In this document: positions 1 to 6,397 of the stretch, one piece after another
Layout: each line of letters starts with the position of its first letter
Position numbering within the stretch: the stretch's first letter is position 1
NCBI GenBank assembly: GCA_900755685.1
Contig: CAAEHI010000011.1
Location: forward strand, 19,188 to 83,187
Length of the DNA: 64,000 nt
Direction: 5' to 3'
Source of the DNA: an uncultured Collinsella sp.
Lineage (GTDB): Bacteria > Actinomycetota > Coriobacteriia > Coriobacteriales > Coriobacteriaceae
Notes under the pieces: generated by a model
What the model saw: only the letters and a program-made list of their open reading frames with translations
What the model was told of the DNA's origin: nothing
The model's database searches: none
Program-made: the position numbers and the translations under genes

Positions 1-718
1 TTTCAACGAGATCGTCATGTGTGTATCTATTAAAGTCAATCTGTACATCGAAGCGCCTGGCGAGTGCCGGGTCTAGTTTGTCGTAGAGGTTCGTTGTTGC
101 GATGATGGCGGATCGCGTGTTCAGCTTGTCGAACTCTTTTAGAAGTGCACTTGTGGCCCGCCCCATCTCACGGACGTCGTTTTGGTTAATTCGATCTAGG
201 GCTATGGCATCGATTTCGTCGAACAAGACAATGGCGCAGTCGCCTATATCATTGATTTCTTGGAAGACTTTTGCGATGTTTTTGGCCGTTTCTCCGAGTT
301 TGCTATCGATGATTTGATTGAAATCAACGGCATATAGCTGGTAGCCAAGTATTCTGGCTATCTGTTTTGTGGCTTCGGTCTTGCCGGTTCCCGATGCGCC
401 GTAAAAGAGGACAGTGTTGATGCCCACATCTTTAGATAGAGCATTGAGCAGCCCCTGGATATCGCCAGCGATGGCCTGAGGAAGGGGTAGCGAGATATTG
501 TTGCTGATTACCTTTTCTAGGAAGTCGTATTTCTGCTCAGTGACTTCTTGCGGTACAAATGTGCGTGTTCTAGCAATGAGGGCCATGATGTAGCTTGCTA
601 GCTCGGGTTGCCCAGACGTCTCAAAATCTTTCGCGATAATAGTGGCTGCGTTGTTGAAGGCGATATCGTCGTGTTCCGAATGCGCTCGGATCAAGTCGAT
701 GATGTCTGATCTCTTCAT
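1..718 (-). CDS. AAA+ ATPase, IetA/SpoVK-like (3' end outside window)
   Basis: Reading leftward from an ATG at 718 (good AGGAG upstream) there are 239 uninterrupted codons to the window edge, so the C-terminus is missing. Residues 1-95 form a helical N-terminal region. The AAA+ core follows with Walker A GASGTGKT at 107-114, Walker B FDEID at 166-170, a sensor-1 ATTN ending at 210 and an ARRFD arginine-finger motif near 220-224. Proteins of this build are ATP-driven remodelling enzymes. Some, such as the ATPase of the IetAS defence pair, sit next to a subtilisin-like protease, but whether one lies beyond the left edge cannot be seen. It is divergent from two tiny peptide genes. The ATPase assignment is secure; a defence role is inference. 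Confidence 0.88.
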   Translation of the reverse strand, partial: MKRSDIIDLIRAHSEHDDIAFNNAATIIAKDFETSGQPELASYIMALIARTRTFVPQEVTEQKYDFLEKVISNNISLPLPQAIAGDIQGLLNALSKDVGINTVLFYGASGTGKTEATKQIARILGYQLYAVDFNQIIDSKLGETAKNIAKVFQEINDIGDCAIVLFDEIDAIALDRINQNDVREMGRATSALLKEFDKLNTRSAIIATTNLYDKLDPALARRFDVQIDFNRYTHDDLVE

Positions 719-851
719 GTGTGCTCCTCTCCTTACTGTTATTGTATGAGACAGGAAGAGACAAAGCAAGAATTGATTGGACATTGCCGCAATGAAGTAT
801 GGTAGGATTGGGCTGTTAAGATTCAAACTGTTCTAGATTGGAGGTGAGATC

Positions 852-980
852 ATGGCGACCCATCATGGAGGTAAGGTTGGCGCTGCTGCCAAGACGCTCG
901 CGAGCTCCTCGACGAGTAAAGCCGCGAAGTCAGCGGCTGCGAAGACTCTGGTCAAGCACCAGATTGCTAAGCATCGCTAG
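852..980 (+). CDS. 42-residue cationic Ala/Lys/Ser-rich peptide, unknown function
   Basis: A short gene starting ATG at 852 behind a strong GGAGGTGA ribosome site. The product has no Asp or Glu, many Lys, Ala and Ser residues and a His-containing start, resembling a miniature histone-H1-like tail in composition only. A second acid-free peptide gene follows 42 bp downstream, also with a near-perfect ribosome site, which argues that both are translated. It is divergent from the AAA+ ATPase gene. I recognise no family. It could bind nucleic acid or membrane, be a substrate or partner of the ATPase, or be a leader peptide. Confidence 0.6.
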   Translation: MATHHGGKVGAAAKTLASSSTSKAAKSAAAKTLVKHQIAKHR

Positions 981-1022
981 TCTGCGAGCAAAGCGTGATG
1001 TAGCAGTAGGGAGGTGATATAT

Positions 1023-1133
1023 ATGGTTTCGAAGACGATTCGCGTAAAGATTCCGAAGTACCGAATTAGCTCAACGGGTGCGGTCAGAAAGGTTGGAACG
1101 ACTACGAAGGCAGTAAGGGTAAAGATTCGCTAG
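1023..1133 (+). CDS. 36-residue strongly basic peptide, unknown function
   Basis: Starts ATG at 1023, preceded by GGGAGGTGAT, an almost ideal ribosome site, and ends at the TAG that opens the following hairpin. The product alternates Lys/Arg with Val, Ile and Thr, contains no acidic residue and ends in a short KIR motif that also appears in variant form near its start (RVKIP and RVKIR), suggesting an internal duplication. It shares operon position and charge character with the 42-residue peptide upstream. No family is recognised. Confidence 0.58.
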   Translation: MVSKTIRVKIPKYRISSTGAVRKVGTTTKAVRVKIR

Positions 1134-1156
1134 GCTTTAGCGGCAACTAAAGCCTA
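1131..1156 (+). terminator. Hairpin at the end of the small-peptide operon
   Basis: A perfect 10-bp stem (1131-1140 with 1147-1156) around a 6-base loop, containing the stop codon of the 36-residue peptide gene. There is no U-run, so it may protect the 3' end or pause transcription. A second hairpin with 7-bp arms lies at 1161-1185. Confidence 0.5.
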
Positions 1157-1198
1157 GCGTGATGTTGACATAGCGGGCCAACATCAAACATTTTATGG

Positions 1199-1245
1199 GG
1201 GTCCTCGGCGAGATTCAAGCGTCGGGGGCCCGCGTTATTTTTTGT
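1199..1245 (+). terminator. Rho-independent terminator
   Basis: Stem of 12 pairs including G-U pairs (1199-1210 with 1220-1231), 9-base loop, then a T-rich tract. It closes the two-peptide operon before the next gene at 1309. Confidence 0.75.
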
Positions 1246-1308
1246 CGGCATATGAGTCATCGCCTTTTCTTGCATGGTGTGTGGCGGTTCCAATAGATTG
1301 GACAGGTA

Positions 1309-1893
1309 ATGTCTGAATTAGATATTGCGTCCATTTGGATTAATTCGATGGCGGCCTTGGCGACGGTCGTTGCATCGTGGGCGGCCCTTAGGGCCCTGAC
1401 GATTCAAACCTCTCCGGATATTATTATGTTTGTGCGGCCAGATGATGTCTCTCCCTCACTAGCGCGGCTTGTTATTAGAAATATCGGAGAGGCGCCTGCA
1501 TACAATGTTGCGTTTCGACTTTCTCCTGAATTGTTTCCAAAAGGTTCTTTCGAATACACACGCGCTTCCGTTGTGTTTGATAGGGGCTACGCTATTTTGC
1601 CTCCTAAACAGGAGAGGGATATTCTCTTGGGAGAGTTTGAGGATCTCGAAGATTTGTGGGGGAGTTCTATTGTTGAAGTGAATGTCTCCTTTTCAAAAAA
1701 ATATGCGCGTAGGTGCTTCTCGACTGTCTGTCCGGTTGAGATTGGCTCATTTGAGAGCATGATTACCATTTCTTGTGAGACTGCATTTGAAAAGGAACAA
1801 AGGGCTGCCTACCGCGAAATTCGGCAGCTTGGCAAGCGCCTTCGCGGTATAGAGTATGCGTTATGCTCATTGACGGATCGTGACGAAGAGTAA
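1309..1893 (+). CDS. Hypothetical protein with one N-terminal membrane segment
   Basis: A 194-residue protein starting at ATG 1309 with a weak GGACAGG upstream. Residues about 9-30 form one hydrophobic segment. The next 110 or so residues are beta-rich, and the phrase LVIRNIGEAPAYNVAF is typical of Ig-like or CARDB-like sandwich domains. The last 40 residues are charged and probably helical or coiled. This layout suggests a membrane anchor with a beta-sandwich and a helical tail on one face of the membrane. No catalytic motif is visible. Its codon use is AT-richer than the core genes, consistent with an acquired region. Function unknown. Confidence 0.6.
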   Translation: MSELDIASIWINSMAALATVVASWAALRALTIQTSPDIIMFVRPDDVSPSLARLVIRNIGEAPAYNVAFRLSPELFPKGSFEYTRASVVFDRGYAILPPKQERDILLGEFEDLEDLWGSSIVEVNVSFSKKYARRCFSTVCPVEIGSFESMITISCETAFEKEQRAAYREIRQLGKRLRGIEYALCSLTDRDEE

Positions 1894-1980
1894 GGTTGTG
1901 CGCGGGTGACGCAAAGTTTCTTCCGTAAATCGACAATCTCATAGCGGAACACGAGCCGCGCCCCGTCATACGATTTCTAG

Positions 1981-2465
1981 CGGCTAAACAAACCAAGCGT
2001 CCATTTCTCGCTGATGAGCGAAGACGATGCCAGAGCTTATCTGGAGAAGAACAGCAACTATTTTCGCCTGCGTGCCTATCGGCTTGGGTTTCCAAAGGTT
2101 GAGGAGGGGCTCGTAAGGGGGAATATGCAAATCTAGATTTCAAGATGTAGGTCGACCTATCGATTGTCGATATGCTTCTTCGTTATGAGATGTTGCTGCT
2201 CACGCTTGATGTGGAGCACTTTGCAAAGGTCAAACTCTTGAAGAGCATCGAGATGGAGGGGGAGGACGGCTATGCGGTCGTCTCGGATTTTATTTCCTCC
2301 TACAATGGCACGAAGCCAGACGGCACACCGTGCAATTCGCTCAAAGATGAGATCCTTAGAGGCAAGAACAGCCCCTACACTGGTGGGCTGATTGCCAGGT
2401 ACGCTGATTTCCTGCATCCTGTACATAGCCGTGAACTTGTGACGGAGGATAGAGCGGCGGTTTGA
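1981..2465 (+). pseudogene. Abi_2-family abortive infection protein, broken
   Basis: Two frames together give an Abi_2-like sequence. From 1981 one frame reads through a YLEKNSNYFRLRAYR segment, the hallmark YxRL/aYr block of AbiD/AbiF-type proteins, and stops at 2134-2136. The shifted frame then reads LDFKM, an in-frame TAG at 2148-2150, and continues from 2151 with VDLSIVDMLLRYE, TLDVEHFAKVKLL and SPYTGGLIARYA, matching the family's conserved middle (the LDIEH.lKvkLL motif). It ends at 2463-2465, far short of the family's usual length of about 300 residues, with the N-terminus missing as well. The active family causes phage-triggered growth arrest; this copy has at least one frameshift and one stop and is surely dead. 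Confidence 0.72.
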
Positions 2466-2532
2466 GGGAATAGTTTGAGCTATCATAGTCACACAAAAAA
2501 CAGAAGCCTGATTATAAGGCCAAAGTTTTGTA

Positions 2533-2571
2533 AGGGGGTTCCTTCCCGCCGGAGGGCATCCCCTATTTTTA
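2533..2571 (+). terminator. Rho-independent terminator, related to the one at 4872
   Basis: AGGGGGTTCCTTCC (2533-2546) folds onto GGAGGGCATCCCCT (2551-2564) with a 4-base loop and one mismatch, followed by ATTTTTA. A diverged copy of the whole hairpin stands at 4872-4900 after the SecB-like gene. Confidence 0.7.
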
Positions 2572-2638
2572 TCGGCCGTGCTGGTTCTGTGTGTTAAGCT
2601 ATCTACCTACAATACAAAAGCTCTTTTGGGAGCTTTAT

Positions 2639-2676
2639 GGGCGACGCTTTCAACTAGAGAGTGTTGCCCTTTTTTA
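2639..2676 (+). terminator. Rho-independent terminator
   Basis: GGGCGACGCTTTC at 2639-2651 pairs with 2657-2669 (several G-U pairs) and is followed by seven T. A smaller hairpin, AAAGCTC with GAGCTTT, sits just upstream around 2617-2636. Confidence 0.65.
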
Positions 2677-3277
2677 TGCGTGTGATGCCTGACATACGTG
2701 CCAAGCTTCGTTTCATTTGGTCGATAGTCAAGGGTGTTTGAATTAGGGTTATAGAGTTGGGTTATAGAGTTGCCGTTCGGGTCAAAATAAGGTCAAAATA
2801 ATAGCGTTGATTTATGGGCCAATAATCGGTAGCCTATCTAAAAAGCGGTATTGGCGCGGGTAACCTACGGGCCCTGCGTCCTGCGGAAAGGCGGCTATTC
2901 TTCTTGGGATGGTTGCCTTTCTTCATCTAAGGAGCTCCAATAACAGCAAAGCCTATTCTCTGTTGACAATCAGGCCAGATTTCCTGTTAACAGGGGAGAG
3001 GGTCGGTACGAGTCTTGACTGTGGCCCCCCGGCACGATCGTATCGATGAATGGCTGATTCATGAAAAGGGTCAAAAGTTGATTCAAGAGCTTGTTGGTAT
3101 TGGATTGACGGCTTCTCGAGTTCTCCCTTAAAGTATTGGCTGTGATGAGGCCTTGCGACGGTATGTCCGGCTTGGTCCGTGGGAACCGCCGAAAGGCGGT
3201 TTTCGCATTTAAGGGCTGTTTTCCGAATGGTATATGTCGCGTTTCCGCCTCAGGACAGTGGGTTTTGCCGCGAATTT
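2677..3277. other. Gene-poor stretch with tandem repeats and a GNRA-capped hairpin
   Basis: No convincing gene. It holds a 13-bp tandem duplication (2746-2758 and 2759-2771), an adjoining 11-bp tandem duplication (GGTCAAAATAA at 2780-2790 and 2791-2801), and a terminator-like hairpin AACCGCC-GAAA-GGCGGTT with T-run at 3184-3204. A 38-codon frame from TTG 3015 to TAA 3131 has protein-like composition, but I cannot assign it and it may be a gene remnant. Confidence 0.5.
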
Positions 3278-3402
3278 CGGAAGTGCGGGGAAAAATCGAA
3301 ACACGCCGAGCACACCACGTTTTTTACCAACAAAACCGCAGGTCGCAGATCCCTGCAACCGAGGTCTGGTCGACATAACTCGGTTTTTCACCGCACTTGC
3401 GG
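3278..3402. repeat. 125-bp element with inverted ends, copy 1 (diverged)
   Basis: Left end CGGAAGTGCGGGGAAAAATC and right end GGTTTTTCACCGCACTTGCG are imperfect inverted repeats. The whole element aligns end to end with the copy at 5156-5280, including internal blocks CCGAGCACA, CAACAAAA, CGCAGGTCGC and GGTCTGGTC, with one single-base indel. It lies just upstream of the MqsR-like toxin promoter. Confidence 0.75.
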
Positions 3403-3453
3403 TTGGACGCTAAACAGGGTGGCAATATGCTTTGCCCGGAAAGCCATATTAAG

Positions 3454-3497
3454 TTGCCAATTGGCTACAAGACGAATATAGTTAGCATTATGCTAAC
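3454..3497 (+). promoter_or_regulatory. Promoter and palindromic operator of the toxin-antitoxin-chaperone operon
   Basis: TTGCCA at 3454-3459, a 17-base spacer and TATAGT at 3477-3482 make a good sigma-70 promoter. GTTAGCAT-T-ATGCTAAC (3481-3497), a perfect 8-bp inverted repeat, starts on the last bases of the -10 box. An MqsA-type antitoxin typically binds such a palindrome to repress its own operon. Confidence 0.72.
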
Positions 3498-3509
3498 TAA
3501 GGGGTGGTT

Positions 3510-3857
3510 ATGAGTCGAACCAAGCTCCGACCGACATATTCACTTGACGAAGCGAAGTCTTTGGCTCGCTCGGGAAAGATGATTGTAAATGGTAGGGTGC
3601 GCAGACACCTGATGAATCAGTTTGCTTATTTGGACATTGATCATTTCCTTGCTGACCTATTTGATTATCTGAAGCCGGACGATTTTAGAAAATCCATCGC
3701 GCTCGATATGGATGGGCCTCTGCATGATGTTTACGCAGATGTCTACGTGTGCCGAGGTTTTGAATGCGAGGATTGGTACGTTAAGTTTTCAATTGATTCC
3801 GAAGGCAATGCGCATTTAAACGTTTTGTCTGCGAACATCGATGGATACATTCATTAA
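3510..3857 (+). CDS. mqsR: MqsR-family toxin (predicted mRNA interferase)
   Basis: 115 residues from ATG 3510, six bases after AAGGGG; a GTG at 3504 is the in-frame alternative but lies on the ribosome site. The order of conserved blocks matches MqsR: an N-terminal YSLDEAKSLARSGK helix, the central LKPDDFRKSIALD block corresponding to DFYKSM of E. coli MqsR (with its functional Lys), a DVYADVY segment, and C-terminal YVKFSI and VLSANI strands. MqsR toxins cleave mRNA and stop growth. It is somewhat longer than the 98-residue E. coli protein. The next gene encodes an MqsA-type antitoxin 10 bp downstream, which strengthens the call. In this family the toxin gene normally comes first, as here. 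Confidence 0.75.
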   Translation: MSRTKLRPTYSLDEAKSLARSGKMIVNGRVRRHLMNQFAYLDIDHFLADLFDYLKPDDFRKSIALDMDGPLHDVYADVYVCRGFECEDWYVKFSIDSEGNAHLNVLSANIDGYIH

Positions 3858-3867
3858 AGGAGGAGTC

Positions 3868-4380
3868 ATGCGTTGCATGGAATGCGGCAAAGAAATGCAA
3901 TTTACCACGGCGCCGATGACTGAAATTTACCGTGGCGAGAAAATAACCGTAAAAGGAATTGAGCATTATGTTTGCGAGTGCGGCAACGATGAAATGACTG
4001 CTACAGAAGCGACTAAGCTCGCCCATGCACTGGCTTCCCAATATGCTAAGGCTCATGAACTTTTATCTCCCTCGGATATAAAGGATTTACGCTCTGATCT
4101 TGGTTTGACTCAGCATGAGTTTGAGTCGCTATTAGGGGTTTCAAAACCCACGGCGTCTCGTTGGGAGAACGGGGCATCGCAACAATCTATTACCGCAAAT
4201 AACCTTATGAAGCTCATTCGAGATGTTCCTGAGGCGCGCACTTATTTGGGCCTTTCTTCTGGTGAGATGGCCTCAAGACTTAACGCATCACGCTTTTCGG
4301 TGATACCGGGAGGAGAGGCTCCAGCTTATAGGGACTCGACTCCTTTGGCAGATGAGAATGCCTTTCGATTGGAGATGTAG
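3868..4380 (+). CDS. mqsA: MqsA-family antitoxin with C-terminal extension
   Basis: 170 residues from ATG 3868 behind AGGAGG; an earlier ATG at 3841 lies inside the toxin gene and lacks a site. Residues 1-45 form a zinc-binding N-terminus: C3-x2-C6 and C36-x-C38, the second pair being CxC rather than the CxxC of E. coli MqsA. Residues 69-110 are the helix-turn-helix (LGLTQHEFESLLGVSKPTASRWENG), expected to bind the operator at 3481-3497. After about residue 120 there is an extra tail of roughly 45 residues, absent in E. coli MqsA. In toxin-antitoxin-chaperone systems such a tail is the chaperone addiction segment recognised by the SecB-like partner, and a SecB-like gene follows immediately. 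Confidence 0.85.
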   Translation: MRCMECGKEMQFTTAPMTEIYRGEKITVKGIEHYVCECGNDEMTATEATKLAHALASQYAKAHELLSPSDIKDLRSDLGLTQHEFESLLGVSKPTASRWENGASQQSITANNLMKLIRDVPEARTYLGLSSGEMASRLNASRFSVIPGGEAPAYRDSTPLADENAFRLEM

Positions 4381-4806
4381 ATGGAATCGTTACAGAAGCA
4401 ACGCATTGAATCTCCGTTGATTACATGCGTGACCAGAAAAGTGGACAGTTTTTCATTTGATGGCGGGATGACTCCGAAAGAGGGCATCAATAAGTCTGAC
4501 GTTGAATGCAACGTCAAAAATGCTATTACCAGCGCATTCTCGGACGAAAATGGCGCCAGGTTTCGTCAGCTCAATTTAGTTATAGAGCTTTTACCTTGCG
4601 ATGAAGGTCATTATTACCGTTCCGAAATATCCGTCTCCGGCATATATCGCGCTCCTGCGGATTTAGATGACGATGCTTTTGACAGGGAGGCGCTTAGCAC
4701 CGGAATGCAGGACCTGTATTCCTATGCAAGAGGCATTATTGAAAATGTCGCAGCTGGTGGAGTATGGGGGCCGCTTTATTTGCCACAGATTGAGTTCGCA
4801 ATTTAG
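4381..4806 (+). CDS. SecB-like chaperone of a toxin-antitoxin-chaperone module
   Basis: 141 residues, ATG directly abutting the antitoxin stop, with GGAGATG just before it, so translation is coupled. The C-terminus LYSYARGIIENVAAGG followed by LYLPQIEF fits the SecB signature (lYpYaRe.i....gG.ppl.LppinF), and the preceding VSGIYRAP strand fits the SecB core. Gram-positive bacteria generally lack the export chaperone SecB; solitary SecB-like proteins next to a toxin-antitoxin pair stabilise the antitoxin by binding its C-terminal extension. That role is inferred from position and from the antitoxin's extra tail. The N-terminal 25 residues are not clearly SecB-like. An alternative is a DUF1149-like SecB-fold protein. 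Confidence 0.7.
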   Translation: MESLQKQRIESPLITCVTRKVDSFSFDGGMTPKEGINKSDVECNVKNAITSAFSDENGARFRQLNLVIELLPCDEGHYYRSEISVSGIYRAPADLDDDAFDREALSTGMQDLYSYARGIIENVAAGGVWGPLYLPQIEFAI

Positions 4807-4871
4807 CCTCCCTGCCACCCAGTCATTTTAAGATGTTTTTAAAGCGGCCTTATGCAAGCCTTCGTTTTACA

Positions 4872-4908
4872 AGGGGTTCCTTCCAAGGGGGGCATCCTCT
4901 GGTTATTT
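4872..4908 (+). terminator. Probable terminator of the toxin-antitoxin-chaperone operon
   Basis: Hairpin AGGGGTTCCTTCC with GGGGCATCCTCT (4872-4900), then a short T-rich tail. It is a diverged duplicate of the terminator at 2533, including the flanking GTTTT(A/G) stretch. Confidence 0.55.
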
Positions 4909-5155
4909 AGCTAGAGGATGGAGTCGAACAGGCTGGAGTCGAACAGCCGCATTGCCACTTGTCGCTCTGTTGGGTCGCTTGACGTTACGGTAAAATGTTC
5001 TCTGTGATACAGTCGTCGTGCACTCTACGTGAGGCGATGACCAAGAGGGGTCGTTGTTCGGTTTTCCGGCAACGGCCCTTTGACGTTTCCGCGACAACTG
5101 GATGTTGTCGCGGATGTCGTCATTGTTACTTGGTCCTCGATTTGAGGCTGTAATT
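4909..5155. other. Non-coding stretch with a tandem repeat and two hairpins
   Basis: No gene seen. A 15-bp near-tandem duplication containing GGAGTCGAACAG lies at about 4919-4947. GGGTCGTTG pairs with CAACGGCCC at about 5048-5078, and TCCGCGACAAC (5088-5098) pairs perfectly with GTTGTCGCGGA (5104-5114). The 125-bp element follows directly. Confidence 0.5.
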
Positions 5156-5280
5156 CCGGAAGTGCGGGGAAAATCGAAAACTACCGAGCACAACCTGATT
5201 TTTGGCAACAAAATCGCAGGTCGCGGAAGTTTAAAACAGCGGTCTGGTCTGCCGATCTCGGATTTTCCCCGCACTTCCGG
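5156..5280. repeat. 125-bp element with perfect 20-bp inverted ends, copy 2
   Basis: CCGGAAGTGCGGGGAAAATC at 5156-5175 is perfectly inverted at 5261-5280. The interior matches the diverged copy at 3278-3402. It has no reading frame of its own and no transposase. The size and ends suggest a small non-autonomous element or REPIN-like repeat. Confidence 0.8.
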
Positions 5281-5359
5281 ATTTAGCACAAGCTCGACTG
5301 GTTTGTTTATCGTTTGGTGCTGATGAATCTTGCCTGGACCCTGATATTTGTATTTAAAT

Positions 5360-5391
5360 AGTTACACTTAACTTATAAGTTAAGTGTAACT
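5360..5391. promoter_or_regulatory. Perfect 32-bp palindrome, operator of the downstream toxin-antitoxin locus
   Basis: AGTTACACTTAACTTA and its exact reverse complement abut with no spacer (5360-5391). It ends seven bases before the GGGAGG ribosome site of the toxin gene, the usual position of a HigA/RelB-type operator. Confidence 0.7.
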
Positions 5392-5409
5392 AGAAATGGG
5401 AGGTAGCCC

Positions 5410-5822
5410 TTGGTGGAAGGATATGAACTTGTCGAATACAGAGACCCCAAGGGCCGACCGTTTTGGGAGCTGACGACTTCTTCCGTCAACTCTCAATTCC
5501 AGAAAATGTTGACAGACCCTAAAAAGAAGCTTGCTGCCCGTAAAATGATCGATCAGATTTCAAAAATCTATGATTATGGGTTAAAGGTCGCGAGTGGGAC
5601 CTCAAAGCTACGATGTATTGATTCTAAGATCGGCCTCTATGAACTTAAGGGGTTAACGGGGTTAATCGAGAGATGATTTATGCCATATGTTAAGGCGTAG
5701 ACAAAATCGTTCTTCTATTTTGGTTTAAAGGGCATCAGGGATTGGGAAATATCAGCAGGGAAATCGAGCGGGCCAAGCGACTGAACGTAATAGCGCGTCA
5801 GCTTCTGGAGCCTGGGCGCTGA
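5410..5822 (+). pseudogene. RelE/HigB-type toxin, frameshifted
   Basis: The first 88 codons (start TTG 5410 or GTG 5413 after GGGAGG) give a RelE/HigB-type N-terminus ending in KLRCIDSKIGLYELKG, the family's kkL....glyElR block. This frame stops at 5674-5676. A second frame resumes near 5695 with VDKIVLLFWFKGHQ and ends in NISREIERAKRLN before a TGA at 5820-5822. These are the beta-strand and C-terminal helix (IvLLhgF.KK...P..EierAkrr) expected of a complete toxin of about 115-125 residues. A frameshift and a stop therefore separate the N-terminal part from the catalytic C-terminal part. Unless recoding occurs, the toxin is inactive. Confidence 0.75.
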
Positions 5823-5855
5823 CTTTTATGCCTGGCTTCTGAAACGGAGAATACA

Positions 5856-6173
5856 ATGAATAAAGTAGATCTATCTGATTTTTATGCCGAAACAGAAAGT
5901 AGCGAAACGCGCGCTTATGAACATGCACTAGATATTGAGTTTATTGTTCATCGCGAAATGAAACGTTTGGGATTGAGTAAAAGTGAGCTGGCAAATCGTA
6001 TGGGCATAAGCCTTCAGTCGCTTTCTAAGCTCTTGAATTCTCAACCTAATATGACTCTAAAGACGATTGCAAAGTTCGAACTTGCTTTGGGCATTAAGAT
6101 CGTTCCGCAGGTTATCGTCAGCTATTCCAAAGAACTGCCGTCTCTTTCATCCAACTATTCCGTGCGAGAGTAA
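5856..6173 (+). CDS. Helix-turn-helix antitoxin, HigA/XRE-type
   Basis: 105 residues with an intact frame. Residues about 36-80 form an XRE helix-turn-helix (LSKSELANRMGISLQSLSKLL). The N-terminal 30 acidic residues, with the block YEHALDIEFIVHREMK, match antitoxins paired with HigB/Gp49-like toxins. It lies 33 bp after the end of the frameshifted toxin frame and would bind the 32-bp palindrome at 5360-5391. With the toxin broken it may survive as a regulator or as an antidote to related toxins. Codon use and AT content fit the accessory island. Confidence 0.8.
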   Translation: MNKVDLSDFYAETESSETRAYEHALDIEFIVHREMKRLGLSKSELANRMGISLQSLSKLLNSQPNMTLKTIAKFELALGIKIVPQVIVSYSKELPSLSSNYSVRE

Positions 6174-6334
6174 TGTACATCGCCTGGCATTCTCCCCGCA
6201 GAGCTGCCAGCAGATTGCGATTTGCCTTTTCAGGGCGAATAGCATTTCTTCGATGAATTTAAGTCGAATGAATTACCATTCCCTCATTCCCTAAAAAAGT
6301 TCTTAAAACAGCCTTAAAGGCGCCTTGGCTCGCG

Positions 6335-6368
6335 TTGACAGCGTAAAATACGCATGTTTGACTATGAC
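6335..6368 (+). promoter_or_regulatory. Candidate promoter region of the Pel operon
   Basis: TTGACA at 6335-6340 is followed by a small palindrome GCGTA-AAA-TACGC (6341-6353) and by TATGAC at 6363. The 22-base spacing to TATGAC is poor, so the -10 box is uncertain. The 224 bases from 6174 to 6397 contain no gene. Confidence 0.35.
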
Positions 6369-6397
6369 TAAAGTGGATTTTAGGGGAGGGGTGCGCC

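Noticed and set aside
102..317. A 71-codon plus-strand frame in the first 320 bases
   Set aside because: It lies opposite the AAA+ ATPase coding sequence, whose Walker and sensor motifs are intact on the minus strand.
3136..3481. Overlapping 80-100-codon frames in the region before mqsR
   Set aside because: They run through the 125-bp repeat and a terminator hairpin, lack ribosome sites and have no protein-like features.
4915..4950. tRNA T-arm-like sequence on the minus strand (possible att site)
   Set aside because: TTCGACTCC resembles a T-loop, but the flanking stem does not pair properly and the unit is a simple tandem duplication.
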